Positions 57,101 through 64,000 of a stretch of 64,000 nt of DNA are shown here, in pieces. The notes under the pieces were generated by a model. That model made no database searches, had not been told where the DNA came from, and worked only from the letters and a program-made list of their open reading frames with translations. The stretch is from Panulirus ornatus (Eukaryota; Arthropoda; Malacostraca; Decapoda; Palinuridae), in NCBI RefSeq assembly GCF_036320965.1, contig NC_092287.1, positions 5,367,297 through 5,431,296 on the forward strand, in the 5' to 3' direction. Both the position numbers and the translations under genes were made by a program. The number at the start of each line of letters is the position of its first letter. The first letter of the stretch is position 1.

Positions 57101-60100
57101 GTGCATGATGTCTCCATGGTTGTTTAATTTGTTTATGGATGGGGTTGTCAGGGAGGTGAACGCAAGAGTTTTGGAAAGAGGGGCAAGTATGCAATCTTTT
57201 GTGGATGAGAGAGCTTGGGAAGTGAGTCAGTTGTTGTTCGCTAATGATACAGCGCTGGTGGCTGATTCGGGTGAGAAACTGCAGAAGCTGGTGACTGAGT
57301 TTGGTAAAGTGTGTGAAAGAAGAAAGTTGAGAGTAAATGTGAATAAGAGCAAGGTTATTAGGTACAGTAGGGTTGAGGGACAAGTCAATTGGGAGGTTAA
57401 GTTTGAATGGAGAAAAACTGAAGGAAGTGAAGTGTTTTAGATATCTAGGAGTGGATTTGGCAGCAGATGGAACCATGGAAGCAGAAGTGAGTCATAGGGT
57501 GGGGGAGGGGGGCGAAAATTCTGGGAGCCTTGAAAAATGTGTGGAAGTTGAGGACATTATCTCCGAAAGCAAAAATGGGTATGTTTGAAGGAATAGTGGT
57601 TCCAACAATGGTGTATGGTTGCAAGGCATGGGCTATGGATAGAGTTGTGTGGAGGAGGGGGATGTGCTGGAAATGAGATGTTTGAGGACAATATGTGGCG
57701 AGAGGTGGTTTGATCGAGTAAGTATTAATAGGGTAAGAGAGATGTGTGGTAACAAAAAGAGTGTGGTTGAGAGAGCAGAAGAGGGTGTTTTGAAATGGTT
57801 TGGTTACATGGAGAGAATGAGTGAGGAAAGATTGACCAATAGGATATATGTTTCAGAGGTGGAGGGAACGAGGAGAAGTGGGAGACCAAATTGGAGGTGG
57901 AAAGATGGAGTGAAAAAGATTTTGAGTGATCGGGGCCTGAACATGCAGGAGGGTGATAGGCGTGCAAGGAATAGACTGAATTGGAACAATGTGGTATACC
58001 GGGGTCGACGTGCTGTCAATGGATTGAACCAGGGCATGTGAAGGGTCTGGGGTAAACCATGGAAAGTTCTGTGGGGCCTGGATGTGGAAAGGGAGCTGTG
58101 GTTTCGGTGCATTATTACATGACAGCTAGAGACTGAGTGTGAATGAATGGGGCCTTTGTTGTCTTCCTAGTGCTACCTTGCACACATGAGGGGGGAGGGG
58201 GTTGTTATTTCATGTGTGGCGGGGTGGTGATGGGAATGACTAAAGGCAGACAGTATGAATTATGTACATGTGTATATATGTATATGTCTATGTGTGTATA
58301 TATATGTATACGTTGAGTTGTATAGGTATGTATATTTGCGTGTGTGGACGTGTATGTATATACATGTGTACGTGGGCGGGTTGGGCCATTCTTTCGTCTG
58401 TTTCCTTGCACTACCTCGTTAACGCGGGAGACAGCGACAAAGCAAAATAAAAAAATAATGATAATAATAATAATGATAATAACATATATACATGACAGCT
58501 AGAGACTGAGTGTGAACGAATGTGGCCTTTCTTTTCTATTCTTACAGCTACCTCACGTGCATGAGGGGGGAGGGGGTTGTCATTTCATGTGTGGCAGGGT
58601 GGCAACAGGAATGAATAAAGGCAGCGAGTATTAATTATGTACTTGTGTATACATGTATATGTCTGTGTATGTATATGTATACATGGAAATGAATAGGTAT
58701 GTATATGTGCGTGTGGACGTGTATGTATATACATGTGTATGTGGGTGGGTTGGGCCATTCTTTAGTCTGTTTCCTTGCGCTACCTCACTAATGCAGGAGA
58801 CAGCAACAAAGTATAATAATAAAAAAATATATACATAAATGCACATATACATACATATCAATGCCCATACATGCACAGACACACACATATGCATATCAAC
58901 ATATACATATGCATACACACACATACACATGTACATATTCATACATGCCTGCCTTCATCCATTCATGGTGCTACCCCGTCCCACAGGAAACAGTGAATCG
59001 CTACCCCCTGCTTCAGAGAGGTAGCTCCAGGAAAACAGACTGAACCAGGGCATGTGAAATATCTAGGGTAAACCATGGAAAGGTCTGTGGGGTCTGGACG
59101 TGGATAGGGAGCTGTGCATTACACATGAAAGCTAGAGACAGTGTGAATGAATGTGGCCTTTTTTGTCTGTTCTCCTGGCACTACCATGCTGAAAATAATA
59201 TCATATCTTAGTTTTCTGTTCTGTGTAACTGGTGACTTAACATTCTTCTCTGGTCCATCTGGACACATAGTCATTAACCCACTGTCACTGGCTTGCTGTC
59301 CTGGGTTTAAAAAACGTATGTATAATGAATTTTACCTGAAGCAGACGCTTGATAAAAGCTTGAATCCTATGCAAGGAGTCATCATTTATCAAGGCCCTGA
59401 ACACCAAGTTTAAACAGGCAGTACTTGCAGATGAATTTCCAAATGCTGGGTCTTGGAGATGTCTATACAACACCAGATAAAACCTGAAAAACATGTATTA
59501 TGTCAACATTTCAGAAGTAACTGTAAAAGAAATCATGTACTGACAAAAACTCATTAACTTTTAAAATAAAGTATATCAACTTAATGTAATATAAAGTGGT
59601 ATTAAGGTATGCAGAGACTTAGCGTCAAGAAACAGATGAAGAATGGTGCATCCACTCAATGGACTGAACCAGGGAATGTGAAGTGTCTGGGGTAAACCAT
59701 GGAGAGGTCTGTGGGGTCTGGATGTGAATAGGGAGCTGTGGTTTAGGTGCATTACACATAACAACAAGAAATTGAGTGTGAACGAATGTGGCCTTTTTGT
59801 CTGTTTTATTAGCGCTACCTTGCTGAAGTGGGGGGGAGCGATGCTACTTCCTGTGGAGTGGGTTGGCAACAGGAATGGACAAAGGCAAGAAAGTATGAAT
59901 ATGTACTTTCCATGGTTTACCCCAGACGCTTCACATTCCCTGGTTCAATCCACTGACAGGACATCCACCCTGGTATACCATATCATTCCAATTCACTCTA
60001 TTCCTTGCACGCCTTTCACCCTCCTGTATGTTCAGGCCCCAATCGCTCAAAATCTTTTTCACTCCATCTGTCCACCTTCAATTCGGTTTTCCACTTCTTG

Positions 60101-61938
60101 TTCCCTCTACCTCTGACACATATATCCTCTTTGTCAATCTTTCCTCACTCATTCTCTCCATGTGACAAAACCATTTCAATACACCCTCTTCTGCTCTCTC
60201 AACCACACTCTTTTCATTACCACACATCTCTCTTACCCTTTCATTACTTACTCAATCAAACCACTTCACACCACATATTATCCTCAAACATCTCATTTCC
60301 AACACATCCACCCTCCTCCATACAAGCCTAACTATATAGCCCATACCTTGAAACCATATACGATTGTTGGAAACACTACTCCTTCAAACATACCCATTTT
60401 TGTTCTCCGAGATAACGTTTTCACCTTCCACACATTCTTCAACGCTCCCAGAACCTTTGCCCCCTCCATCACCATGTGATTCACTTCCGCTTCCATGGTT
60501 CCATCCACTGTTAAATCCACTCCCAGATATCTTTACTTCACTTCCTCCAGTTATTCTCTATTCAAACTTACCTCCCAATTGACTTGTCCCTCAACCCTAC
60601 TGAACCTAATAATCTTACTCTTATTCACATTTACTTTCAGCTTTCTACTTTCACAAAATTTACCAAACTCAGTCACCAGCTTCTGCATTTTCTCACCCGA
60701 ATCAGCCACCACTCACTTTCCAAGCCCTCTCATCCACAACAGACTGCATACTTGCCCCTCTCTCCAAAACTCTTGCATTCACCTCCCTAACAACCCCATC
60801 CATAAACAAATTAAATAACCATGGAGACATCACACACCTCTGCCACAAACCAACATTCACTTGGAACCAATCAGTTTCCTCTATTCCTACCAGTATACAT
60901 GCCTTACATCCTCAATAAAAACCTTTCACTGCTTCTAGCAACTTACCTTACACACCATATACTCTTATTACCTTCCACAGAGCATCTCTATCAACTCTAT
61001 CATATGCCTTCTCCAGATCCATAAATACTACAAACAAATCCTTCTGTTTTTCTAAGTATTTCTCAAATACATTCTTCAGAGCTAACAACTGATCCACACA
61101 TCCTTTACCACTTCTGAAACCATACTGCTCTTCCCCAATCTGATGCTCTGTACATGCCTTCACCCACTCAATCAATACCCACCCATATAATTTCCCAGGA
61201 ATACTCAACAAACTTATACCTCTGTAATTTGAACTCTCACCTTTATCCCATTAGCCTTTATACAATGGCACTATGCATGCACTCCACCAATCCTCAGGCA
61301 CTTCACCATGAACCATACATACAATGAATATTCTGTGTATGTATATGTTGATATGTATATGTGCATGTATGGGCATGTATGTAAATATATTTGTATATGA
61401 GTGGATGGGCCATTCCTTGTCTGTTTCCTGGCACTACCTCCCTGATGCGGGAAACAATGATTAAGTATAATAATAAAAAAATAAATGTTTGTTTCAAGCA
61501 CTGCTACTAAATCTTCAAAACTTGAGCATCATGAGATATTCACAGGTTGAAATATAATTGAAAGATGCTGCAACAGACATATTTCTGTTTAAATTAAGAA
61601 TGTATTTGATATATCCATAATCTATGTTGGCGTTCTAGACAAAAACTTCAAACAGGGACAAATATTACAAATTCTTGTGTATACGAATATGCATGCCTCT
61701 TATGACAAATTCTTATGAGCATGAATACTTATCACCTTTCAGAAACTTGTTGTTGGTTGCTCAGAAGTTGATAAATCAGCTGAAGAGCTTGGGTAGCTAT
61801 GGCAAAATTTACAAAATGACACAATTTATATAGTGTATCTAGCTGTTCCTCCAATGCACTGCCTTGCAGTCCTGAGAAGGGGAAGGCTCGGTTGATTCCA
61901 CGCAGCAGAGCTGCCATAAGCCTTGTGTCCACCTCTCC
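30518..61938 (-). CDS. CEBPZ: CEBPZ / Noc1-Mak21 family protein (11 exons, C-terminal 631 residues)
   Basis: The CBF/MAK21-family nucleolar protein is needed for 60S ribosomal subunit assembly (yeast Noc1). The human protein is also called CCAAT/enhancer-binding protein zeta. Eleven minus-strand exons total 1896 nt = 631 codons plus TAA, with all phases matching. Order: helical repeat region (e1-e2), GILYLIGEV and a first acidic tract (e3), YDPYHRNPSYCGAEYSHLWE (e4), the signature GDPLHDFTLMRFLDRFVYRN (e5), FFHRYFSQY (e6-e7), two acidic tracts (e7-e8), and a basic tail with FASAESFAHLLEENEEKN (e10) and AKRGGRKKFQQGKIR (e11). Human CEBPZ is about 1054 residues, so roughly the first 40% lies off the right edge. 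Introns hold many transposons. Confidence 0.95.
30706..32330. other. CEBPZ last intron, left part; possible piggyBac-like end at 31562
   Basis: There is no exon here: the reading frame of e10-e11 closes without one. At 31562 the sequence is TTAA followed by ccctttcagtactcaaatgg, like a piggyBac-type terminus, but I found no matching opposite end. A 137-codon plus frame (31815-32228) has no recognisable content. Confidence 0.35.
32340..33130 (-). mobile_element. Old LINE 3' end plus a second solo tail
   Basis: 32340-32990 is the complement of a long-class 3' UTR and C-terminus (KGAKVLGSLMKVLEEKLRSV, then YGCNSWAIDENVWKRVNVLE). 33000-33130 is a separate, better-preserved tail with the hairpin variant and the gcccaatgcatccacataca-type segment. 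Confidence 0.6.
33131..33345 (+). mobile_element. Short LINE-derived element, second copy
   Basis: It has the same head (tacttcctacgtattccctg, then gtcgtagaaggcggctaaaa), middle (ggaacagagaagggggccag) and hairpin-like tail (cgctacctcgctaacgtggg, then aaatggcaaagagtatgaaa) as 14797-15010. About 210 bp, non-coding. It lies between minus-strand LINE tails. Confidence 0.7.
33346..33668 (-). mobile_element. LINE long-class 3' UTR fragment
   Basis: The complement contains the first tail-like module, the agctgtggttttggtacatt-type segment, the ccatggaaagttttgtgggg-type segment and the start of the UTR just after the stop codon region. No coding part follows. Confidence 0.55.
33670..34560 (-). mobile_element. 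Decayed CR1-like LINE fragment
   Basis: Minus-strand pieces in order are FVDDVKFMKELKSEGDCISL, QRDLNMLQSWFDTCLMKF, the CEKDLG-like region, VWSLHLKKQIKKVQKRL, then ITDVDIDQFFKR and RVVNKWN. This is the usual order of the RT end and C-terminus of CR1-type elements (FADD, DLGV, W-P-LKKDI, VDxFF). Frames are broken and an unrelated segment interrupts it. Confidence 0.6.
34605..35150 (+). mobile_element. LINE 3' end, C-terminus plus long 3' UTR
   Basis: It starts at the decayed KDFEQLGPKHKEGERHARNR (KKILCDRGLNMQEGERRARN in young copies). It runs through the long-class UTR with both tail modules (34880 and 35100) and ends in aataaataaaa-type sequence. It lies 130 bp from the CEBPZ e10 donor. Confidence 0.65.
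35284..35431 (-). CDS. CEBPZ: CEBPZ window exon e10
   Basis: The 148-nt exon has acceptor tatacag|AAA and donor GCAC|gtaagt. It encodes KQKPSKKRMTDSLSSMFASA, ESFAHLLEENEEKN and LQSFANKDRA. It aligns with human FVSAEEFAEMLEEN and MANKDNAS. Confidence 0.95.
35510..37540. other. CEBPZ intron between e9 and e10
   Basis: There is no exon and no clear coding sequence. At about 37040-37180 the complement of the dispersed-repeat head appears (ctaagaaacagcactggagt, then tttgagggagttc and a GATA-like run), a partial fourth copy. The rest is unassigned. Confidence 0.5.
37544..37605 (-). CDS. CEBPZ: CEBPZ window exon e9
   Basis: The 62-nt exon has acceptor tttttcag|AT and donor TCG|gtaag. It encodes DDSFEFSKSVKKRRSGNFSS, a switch from acidic to basic sequence. 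Confidence 0.9.
37690..37990 (+). mobile_element. CR1-like RT fragment
   Basis: The plus strand reads WVEVNSGALQGSVLVPLLFL and then IYVHDLTEGPE, the RT block [20 protein letters not shown] of CR1-type elements. It decays afterwards. It lies 85 bp from CEBPZ e9. Confidence 0.65.
38047..38756. repeat. 354-bp tandem duplication in a CEBPZ intron
   Basis: 38047-38400 and 38403-38756 read the same wherever I compared them, at a fixed offset of 356 bp. Two bases (tg) separate the copies. The right copy ends 34 bp before the e8 donor. Confidence 0.92.
38790..38996 (-). CDS. CEBPZ: CEBPZ window exon e8 (acidic)
   Basis: The 207-nt exon has acceptor cttgcag|TT and donor TCAG|gtagg. It is very rich in D and E (for example YDDEIDDSEWQHF, TDDDEMDCTDDDKTFDEE). 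GAT codon runs make it repeat-like at DNA level, but the frame is kept. A 354-bp tandem duplication starts 34 bp beyond the donor. Confidence 0.9.
39179..39357 (-). CDS. CEBPZ: CEBPZ window exon e7 (acidic)
   Basis: The 179-nt exon has acceptor tatcag|G and donor CATG|gttag. It encodes YFSQYKGRIQKQPEDEQDDI, SIDDEEIEQHLNRMKEVDVD and GDLDFAAGAVAAH, matching the human DDLDFA block. Confidence 0.92.
39461..39496. repeat. Perfect 16-bp inverted repeat
   Basis: The arms gttgacacaagattta (39461-39476) and taaatcttgtgtcaac (39481-39496) flank a caga loop and pair perfectly. A partial extra copy of one arm and loop follows at 39497-39519. It lies in a CEBPZ intron 100 bp upstream of e7. Confidence 0.9.
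39716..39865 (-). mobile_element. Solo LINE 3' tail
   Basis: The complement of the tail is present: hairpin, tctgtttcc, gggttgggccattctt, and the TG-rich segment up to ccatatctgtgtatgtatac-type sequence. No coding part is attached. It meets the next plus-strand LINE at 39866. Confidence 0.75.
39866..42060 (+). mobile_element. Best-preserved LINE copy, RT with intact active site
   Basis: The linker frame (39872-40081, RRVGGGLIRKGSEWWDEEV) is separated by a frameshift near 40060 from a 594-aa frame (40078-41862). The 594-aa frame has GLDGIAVEFIKKGGD, EQCGFRSGRGCVDQVFALKN, motif A FMDLEKAYDRV, the LRQGCVMSPW block, FADD, and the complete C-terminus with GRPNWRWKDGVKKIL. The 3' UTR is the short class, with hairpin and A run (42046-42060), followed by (TA)n. 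The endonuclease is missing, so it is 5'-truncated. It is nearly the same sequence as the other young copies. Confidence 0.93.
42061..42134. repeat. (TA)n microsatellite
   Basis: This is 74 bp of TA repeat directly after the A run of the preceding LINE copy. Confidence 0.95.
42135..42252 (-). mobile_element. Inverted 5' piece of a LINE copy
   Basis: The complement matches the linker at 39866-39975 (catgagaagagtgggag, gtagtgagtggtgggatgaa). It switches at about 42252 to plus-strand LINE sequence (aagatgaaagccagcaaggc). This head-inversion looks like a 5' inversion of a single insertion event. Confidence 0.75.
42253..43960 (+). mobile_element. LINE copy with one frameshift
   Basis: The frame 42247-43332 covers linker to thumb with FMDLEKAYD and FADD intact. 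A small deletion near 43310-43320 (atgggttgtttgaaggaata, against atgggtatgtttgaagg in others) shifts the frame, and it resumes at about 43300-43742. The 3' UTR is short with hairpin. The tail is an unusual run of GAAAAAAAA units (43919-43960). Confidence 0.9.
43961..44665 (+). mobile_element. LINE 3' fragment with long 3' UTR
   Basis: It starts at tgtgtggaaattaaaagagc (C-terminal region, frame 43981-44226 with ERMSEERLTKMIYVSEVEGT). It has the long-class 3' UTR with both tail modules and ends in aaagcaaaataaataaata. It is joined directly to the GAAAAAAAA tail of the copy on its left. A short minus-strand UTR scrap follows at 44690-44752. Confidence 0.8.
44770..46280. other. CEBPZ intron stretch; short local duplication at 45759-45850
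   Basis: No exon or nameable repeat apart from a direct duplication: gttcaaccaagttcagctgt with the following atcagaccacacta occurs at about 45759 and again at about 45803. The rest is unassigned AT-rich intron. Confidence 0.5.
46288..46420 (-). CDS. CEBPZ: CEBPZ window exon e6
   Basis: The 133-nt exon has acceptor attttag|AT and donor ATAG|gtaaca. It encodes AGGKILGLRSQYIPSDVRRV and FVSLDPKEVPEDEQFFH plus two bases of an arginine codon. It aligns with human IPVDEVFFHRYY. Confidence 0.93.
46960..47480. mobile_element. Scraps of LINE tail, linker and another endonuclease
   Basis: 46960-47095 carries a decayed LINE tail (gtttcctggcactaacttgc, then a TG-rich segment). 47165-47228 (plus) matches the linker block tactggaagatattgaatac, then gaatggcaaaaggtgag. 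47230-47480 (minus) is open and charged but not assignable with confidence. Confidence 0.4.
48100..48256 (-). CDS. CEBPZ: CEBPZ window exon e5 (CBF/MAK21 signature)
   Basis: The 157-nt exon has acceptor ttccag|GAA and donor GATG|gtaag. It encodes EHYHPSVSLFACRVISGEAI, then NYSGDPLHDFTLMRFLDRFV and YRNPKKV. This is almost the same as the human block and is the strongest single evidence for the gene call. Confidence 0.96.
48592..48837 (-). CDS. CEBPZ: CEBPZ window exon e4
   Basis: The 246-nt exon has acceptor ttttcag|GAA and donor AAG|gtgtgt, phase 0 at both ends. After a variable charged start it encodes SSWVHHYSVKRTDGSH and then VYDPYHRNPSYCGAEYSHLW. The latter is the conserved block before the CBF signature. 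Confidence 0.94.
48840..50430. other. CEBPZ intron stretch without recognised features
   Basis: AT-rich intronic sequence upstream of e4. No exon or nameable repeat seen. Confidence 0.5.
50440..50780 (-). mobile_element. Very old LINE 3' UTR remnant
   Basis: Weak similarity of the complement to the long-class UTR: aggtggcatcaagaacaaac, then acaggaaagccagagag and accctggttcagacc. The segment 50620-50720 contains two copies of a short phrase (ttcaagcaccaacacacca, ttcaagcatcaacgtacca). Confidence 0.35.
50812..52917 (-). mobile_element. Long young LINE copy with a motif A change
   Basis: The open frame 52761-51013 (582 aa) runs from FWKEVNKVRKTREQMGTSVK to the C-terminal stop. All RT blocks and FADD are present. 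Motif A, however, reads AFMNLEKAYD, with AAT at 52101-52099, where the other copies have FMDLEKAYD. That aspartate is the first metal ligand, so the copy should be inactive. The linker continues right to about 52917 in another frame. The short 3' UTR, hairpin and A run (T run at 50811-50823) are at the left end. Confidence 0.92.
53338..53562 (-). CDS. CEBPZ: CEBPZ window exon e3
   Basis: The 225-nt exon has acceptor tttcag|ACC and donor AAG|gtaaac, phase 0 at both ends. It encodes TCLHQSSHLACGILYLIGEV, then an acidic region with CDDDDDGLEVFTDAEDLDEF. This matches human CGILYLVSEIL followed by an acidic stretch with FTDAD. Confidence 0.93.
53738..55035 (-). mobile_element. LINE copy with frameshifts
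   Basis: Minus frames 54975-54400 (CSNYRGISLLSIPGK through LRQGCVMSPW) and 54437-54114 (RAWEVSQLLFADDTALVADS onward) overlap across a frameshift at about 54430. The C-terminal part (53868-54110) is broken, and a separate decayed tail lies at 53738-53815. It ends at its 5' side against the start of the plus-strand full copy. Confidence 0.8.
55063..58455 (+). mobile_element. Near-complete but broken LINE, reference for domain order
   Basis: It has the 5' module 55067-55150 (gtcgtagaaggcaactaaag), then an APE-type endonuclease in pieces: DVLALSETKLKGKGEEWFG at 55235-55300, WVIVMGDLNAKVSNVAVEG at 55570-55620, GTSDHYLVEA-like sequence near 55860. The linker follows at 55950-56290. The RT is in frames 56311-56493 and 56622-57440, with EQCGFRSGRGCVDQVFALKN, FMDLEKAYD and an altered FAND box. 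The C-terminus is 57373-58041 and the long-class 3' UTR is 58042-58455 with two tail modules and an aataataatg-type end. No separate ORF1 is seen. The domain plan fits RTE-like elements. Confidence 0.88.
58485..59190. mobile_element. Three LINE 3' UTR pieces in alternating orientation
   Basis: 58485-58825 is a plus-strand long-class UTR with both modules and an aataataaaaaaa tail. 58826-59040 is minus-strand UTR sequence. 59041-59190 is plus-strand UTR again (tgaaccagggcatgtgaaat to the first tail module). None carries coding sequence. Confidence 0.6.
59336..59483 (-). CDS. CEBPZ: CEBPZ window exon e2
   Basis: The 148-nt exon has acceptor tttttcag|G at 59483, completing the AGG codon, and donor CAG|gtaaaa. 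It encodes FYLVLYRHLQDPAFGNSSAS, LNLVFRALINDDSLHRIQAF and IKRLLQ. It ends in phase 0. Confidence 0.93.
59640..59905 (+). mobile_element. LINE 3' UTR fragment
   Basis: It covers the UTR from ggactgaaccagggaatgtg through the first tail module (gcgctaccttgctgaagtgg). It meets an opposite-strand LINE at about 59906 within the same part of the UTR. Confidence 0.55.
59906..61315 (-). mobile_element. Old LINE copy, RT and C-terminus
   Basis: The minus strand from 61260 reads LSIPGKLYGWVLIEWVKACT, EQYGFRSGKGCVDQLLALKN and FMDLEKAYDRVDRDALWKVI. Then follow decayed palm blocks; the FADD region is deleted near 60712. The C-terminus runs at 60520-60000. It lies between CEBPZ e1 and e2. Confidence 0.7.
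61316..61490 (+). mobile_element. Solo LINE tail
   Basis: TG-rich segment, gatgggccattccttgtctg, a hairpin variant (cactacctccctgatgcggg, aaacaatgattaagtataat) and an A-rich end. Confidence 0.55.
61736..61938 (-). CDS. CEBPZ: CEBPZ window exon e1
   Basis: The 203-nt exon has acceptor tatgcag|GG at 61938 and donor AAAG|gtgat. It encodes GEVDTRLMAALLRGINRAFP, LYKLCHFVNFAIATQALQLI and LLSNQQQVSE. This aligns with human LLSALLTGVNRAYPYS, LFKVLHIVNF and SQQTISDRYY. It is the most upstream CEBPZ exon in the window. Confidence 0.93.
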
Positions 61939-61939
61939 C

Positions 61940-62630
61940 TGCATAAGAAAAGTTGCAATCTACTTTTAAATTCTTTTTCACTGACATGAATTTACATACT
62001 GGGGCCTGATAACTATTATATATACTTAGTCTCTATTTCATGCCTAAGTTTTAGATGAACAAACATGGTAAAGGGTACAAAAAGTTGCCAAACATCATTA
62101 CAAGCTTGAAGAAATGCCCCCGACCAGATCTAGCTATATCTTATTTGATCATTTATTCTTTTTTTAACTTCAAAGGCTCCAATCATGGACAAAAATCCAC
62201 ATCAAGCACGAGCCTTAACTGAAATGTAAAGAGGTTATTGAAAAGGAAAGTAAAGACAAAGAAAAGTGTTTAAAATTTTGGAGGCAGTGAAAAACCCTGG
62301 AAAGATGTAAAAGGGTAAAGAGTTTCAAAGCTCTGAGGTTTGGGGAAAGAAGCAGTTATCAAAATGGCCCACAACTGAGTTGCTAATGACCACATGGTAA
62401 TTGTGTGATGCACTACCTTGTGAAGTGATGAGTGTCAAGTTTTGAGGTTAAACTGGTAGAGTTACCATGCATTCAGTTACCTCATGGGGATTACTTCACC
62501 AGTGCACACCCAGTGTGGGTTTGAAATTATCCAAAACTAATTATATCTCACTTATCCAGAAGGCAGGGCTATAATGGAATATATCATATATGAAAAAGAA
62601 TTTAAACTTTGCAGTGAAGAAGAGGATCAT
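61940..62630. other. CEBPZ intron stretch without recognised features
   Basis: Upstream of e1 I see no further CEBPZ exon and no nameable repeat in this stretch. Confidence 0.5.
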
Positions 62631-62639
62631 AAACTGATT

Positions 62640-63665
62640 CTTTTCATGCTTGTTCACCATTTCCCACCTTGGCAAGGTATTGTCAAAAACAGAAGTTGGT
62701 CTTATTCCCTTACATTCATTCTTTACCTGTAATGCATTAAAACTACAGCCGTCTACACCCAGGCCTTAGCTTAGTCAAGTGACAGCAAGTGGAGCCATGT
62801 GGAACACATCACTCCAATTAACTCTATCTTGTGCATGCATTTCAAGTTCCTGCATGTGTAGGTCCTGACTGCTAAAAGTAATTTTCACTCCATCCTTCCA
62901 TCTCCAGTATGGTCTTCCCCTTTTCCTTTTCTCTCAACTTCTGACATATATATCCCCTTTGTCAACTTCCTCCCAATCACTCTCTCTACATGTCCAAGCC
63001 ATTTTAGCACACCCTCTTCAGCTCTCTCAACCACACTCTTCATATTACCATATCTCTCTTTTACCCTGCCATTACTTACTCATTCAAACCACCTTACAGC
63101 ACATATTATCCTCAAGCATTTCCTTTTCAACATATCTACCCTTCTCATCTATAGCCCATGTCTCGTACCCACAAAACAATGTCATGTCCACTATACCTTT
63201 CAAAATACCTATTTTTGCCTTCACAGATAACAAACTCTTTCCATATATCCCTCAATGTTCCCAGAACCTTTGCCCCATCAACCAATCTATGACTCAATTC
63301 TTTTTTTAAAGGCTCCAGTCACAACCAAAAGTCCATGATTCCACTCACTGACATGTCCACTCACAGTTATCTAAAACACTTCCTTCTTCCTAATTTTCTG
63401 CATCCAAACTCACACCCCAACTAAACTATTCCTCTGCCTTGCTAAACCTAATAACCTTGCTTTTATTTACATTAAATTTCAACCTTCTCCTTTCACACAC
63501 TCTCCCAAACTGAGACACCAACTCTTGCAGTTTCTCACTCAAATCTATCATCAGTGCTGTATTACCAGCAAACAACTGGCTCACTTCCCATGTTGCCTCA
63601 CCCCCTAAATACTGTATACTCATCCCTCTCCAGGAACCTTGCATTTACCTCTCTCACCACACAAC
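62640..63665 (-). mobile_element. Old LINE copy, decayed
   Basis: The complement carries the long-class UTR (62650-62800), C-terminus remnants and, at 63644-63426, a frame with ATWEVSQLFAGNTALMIDLS and LKFNVNKSKVIRFSKAEE. The FADD box is changed to FAGN. Confidence 0.65.
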
Positions 63666-63799
63666 CCACAAATAAATAAAAAAAACTGTTTGTTAAGTGT
63701 TTACAAGTGATTATAAAGCTTTTGTTAGTGTCTCTTACAATAGTTCACTCATTAAAACTGGTAACTGTCATGGTATGTGAACCATTGTGTACTATCATA

Positions 63800-64000
63800 T
63801 CATTATTATTATTATTATACTTTGTCGTTGTCTCCCACATTAGCGAGGTAGCGCAAAGAAACAAACGAAAGAATGGCCCAACCCACCCACATACACATGT
63901 GTATATACATACATGTCCACACATGCACATATACATACCTATACATCTAAATGTATACATATATATATACACACACAGACATATAGATATATACACATGT
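63800..64000 (-). mobile_element. LINE 3' tail at the window edge
   Basis: The complement of hairpin, tttcgtttgtttctttgcgc, the gggttgggccattctttcgt segment and the TG-rich stretch. The element continues off the right edge. Confidence 0.7.

Overview
The window is eukaryotic and looks like an intron-rich, repeat-laden arthropod genome. The repeat content fits a decapod crustacean best, but that identification is from memory and cannot be proven here. Two host genes are recognisable, both on the minus strand and arranged in tandem. Five short exons (1522-24516) encode the first 310 residues of an Artemis/DCLRE1C-type DNA-repair nuclease; the gene runs off the left edge. Eleven exons (30518-61938) encode the last 631 residues of CEBPZ (Noc1/Mak21 family, ribosome biogenesis); the gene runs off the right edge. 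Reading frame and splice phase were followed by hand through every exon of both genes. All junctions use GT-AG and all phases agree.

Most of the rest is transposon sequence in introns and in the 6 kb between the genes. One non-LTR retrotransposon (LINE) family dominates, with about 25 recognisable copies or fragments on both strands. It has an APE-type endonuclease, a reverse transcriptase, a GRP-rich C-terminus and a 3' tail with a short hairpin, and is most like RTE-type elements. Young copies (3966-5263, 10893-12123, 18328-22335, 39866-43960, 50812-52917) keep long open frames. Old ones are heavily decayed. A near-complete but broken copy at 55063-58455 shows the domain order. Short elements made of the LINE 5' end fused to a LINE-like tail also occur (14797-15049, 33131-33345).

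Layout: 1-690 piggyBac transposase remnant; 795-15308 DCLRE1C exons 5 to 2 with LINE, Jockey-like and dispersed-repeat insertions; 15833-16946 Tigger/pogo-like DNA transposon; 17664-22396 four LINE copies in alternating orientation joined by (TA)n tracts; 22500-24405 a 29-bp-period minisatellite reaching the exon 1 donor; 24408-24516 DCLRE1C exon 1; 25370-30235 old minus-strand LINEs between the genes; 30518-61938 CEBPZ with LINEs, CR1-like fragments and a perfect-looking 354-bp tandem duplication in its introns; 62640-64000 more LINE tails.

The two host genes have unrelated jobs (DNA end processing and 60S subunit assembly), and nothing suggests co-regulation. The novelty in the window lies in the repeat architecture: the modular LINE/short-element pair, the (TA)n-linked LINE chain, and repeats that end within a few bases of splice donors.
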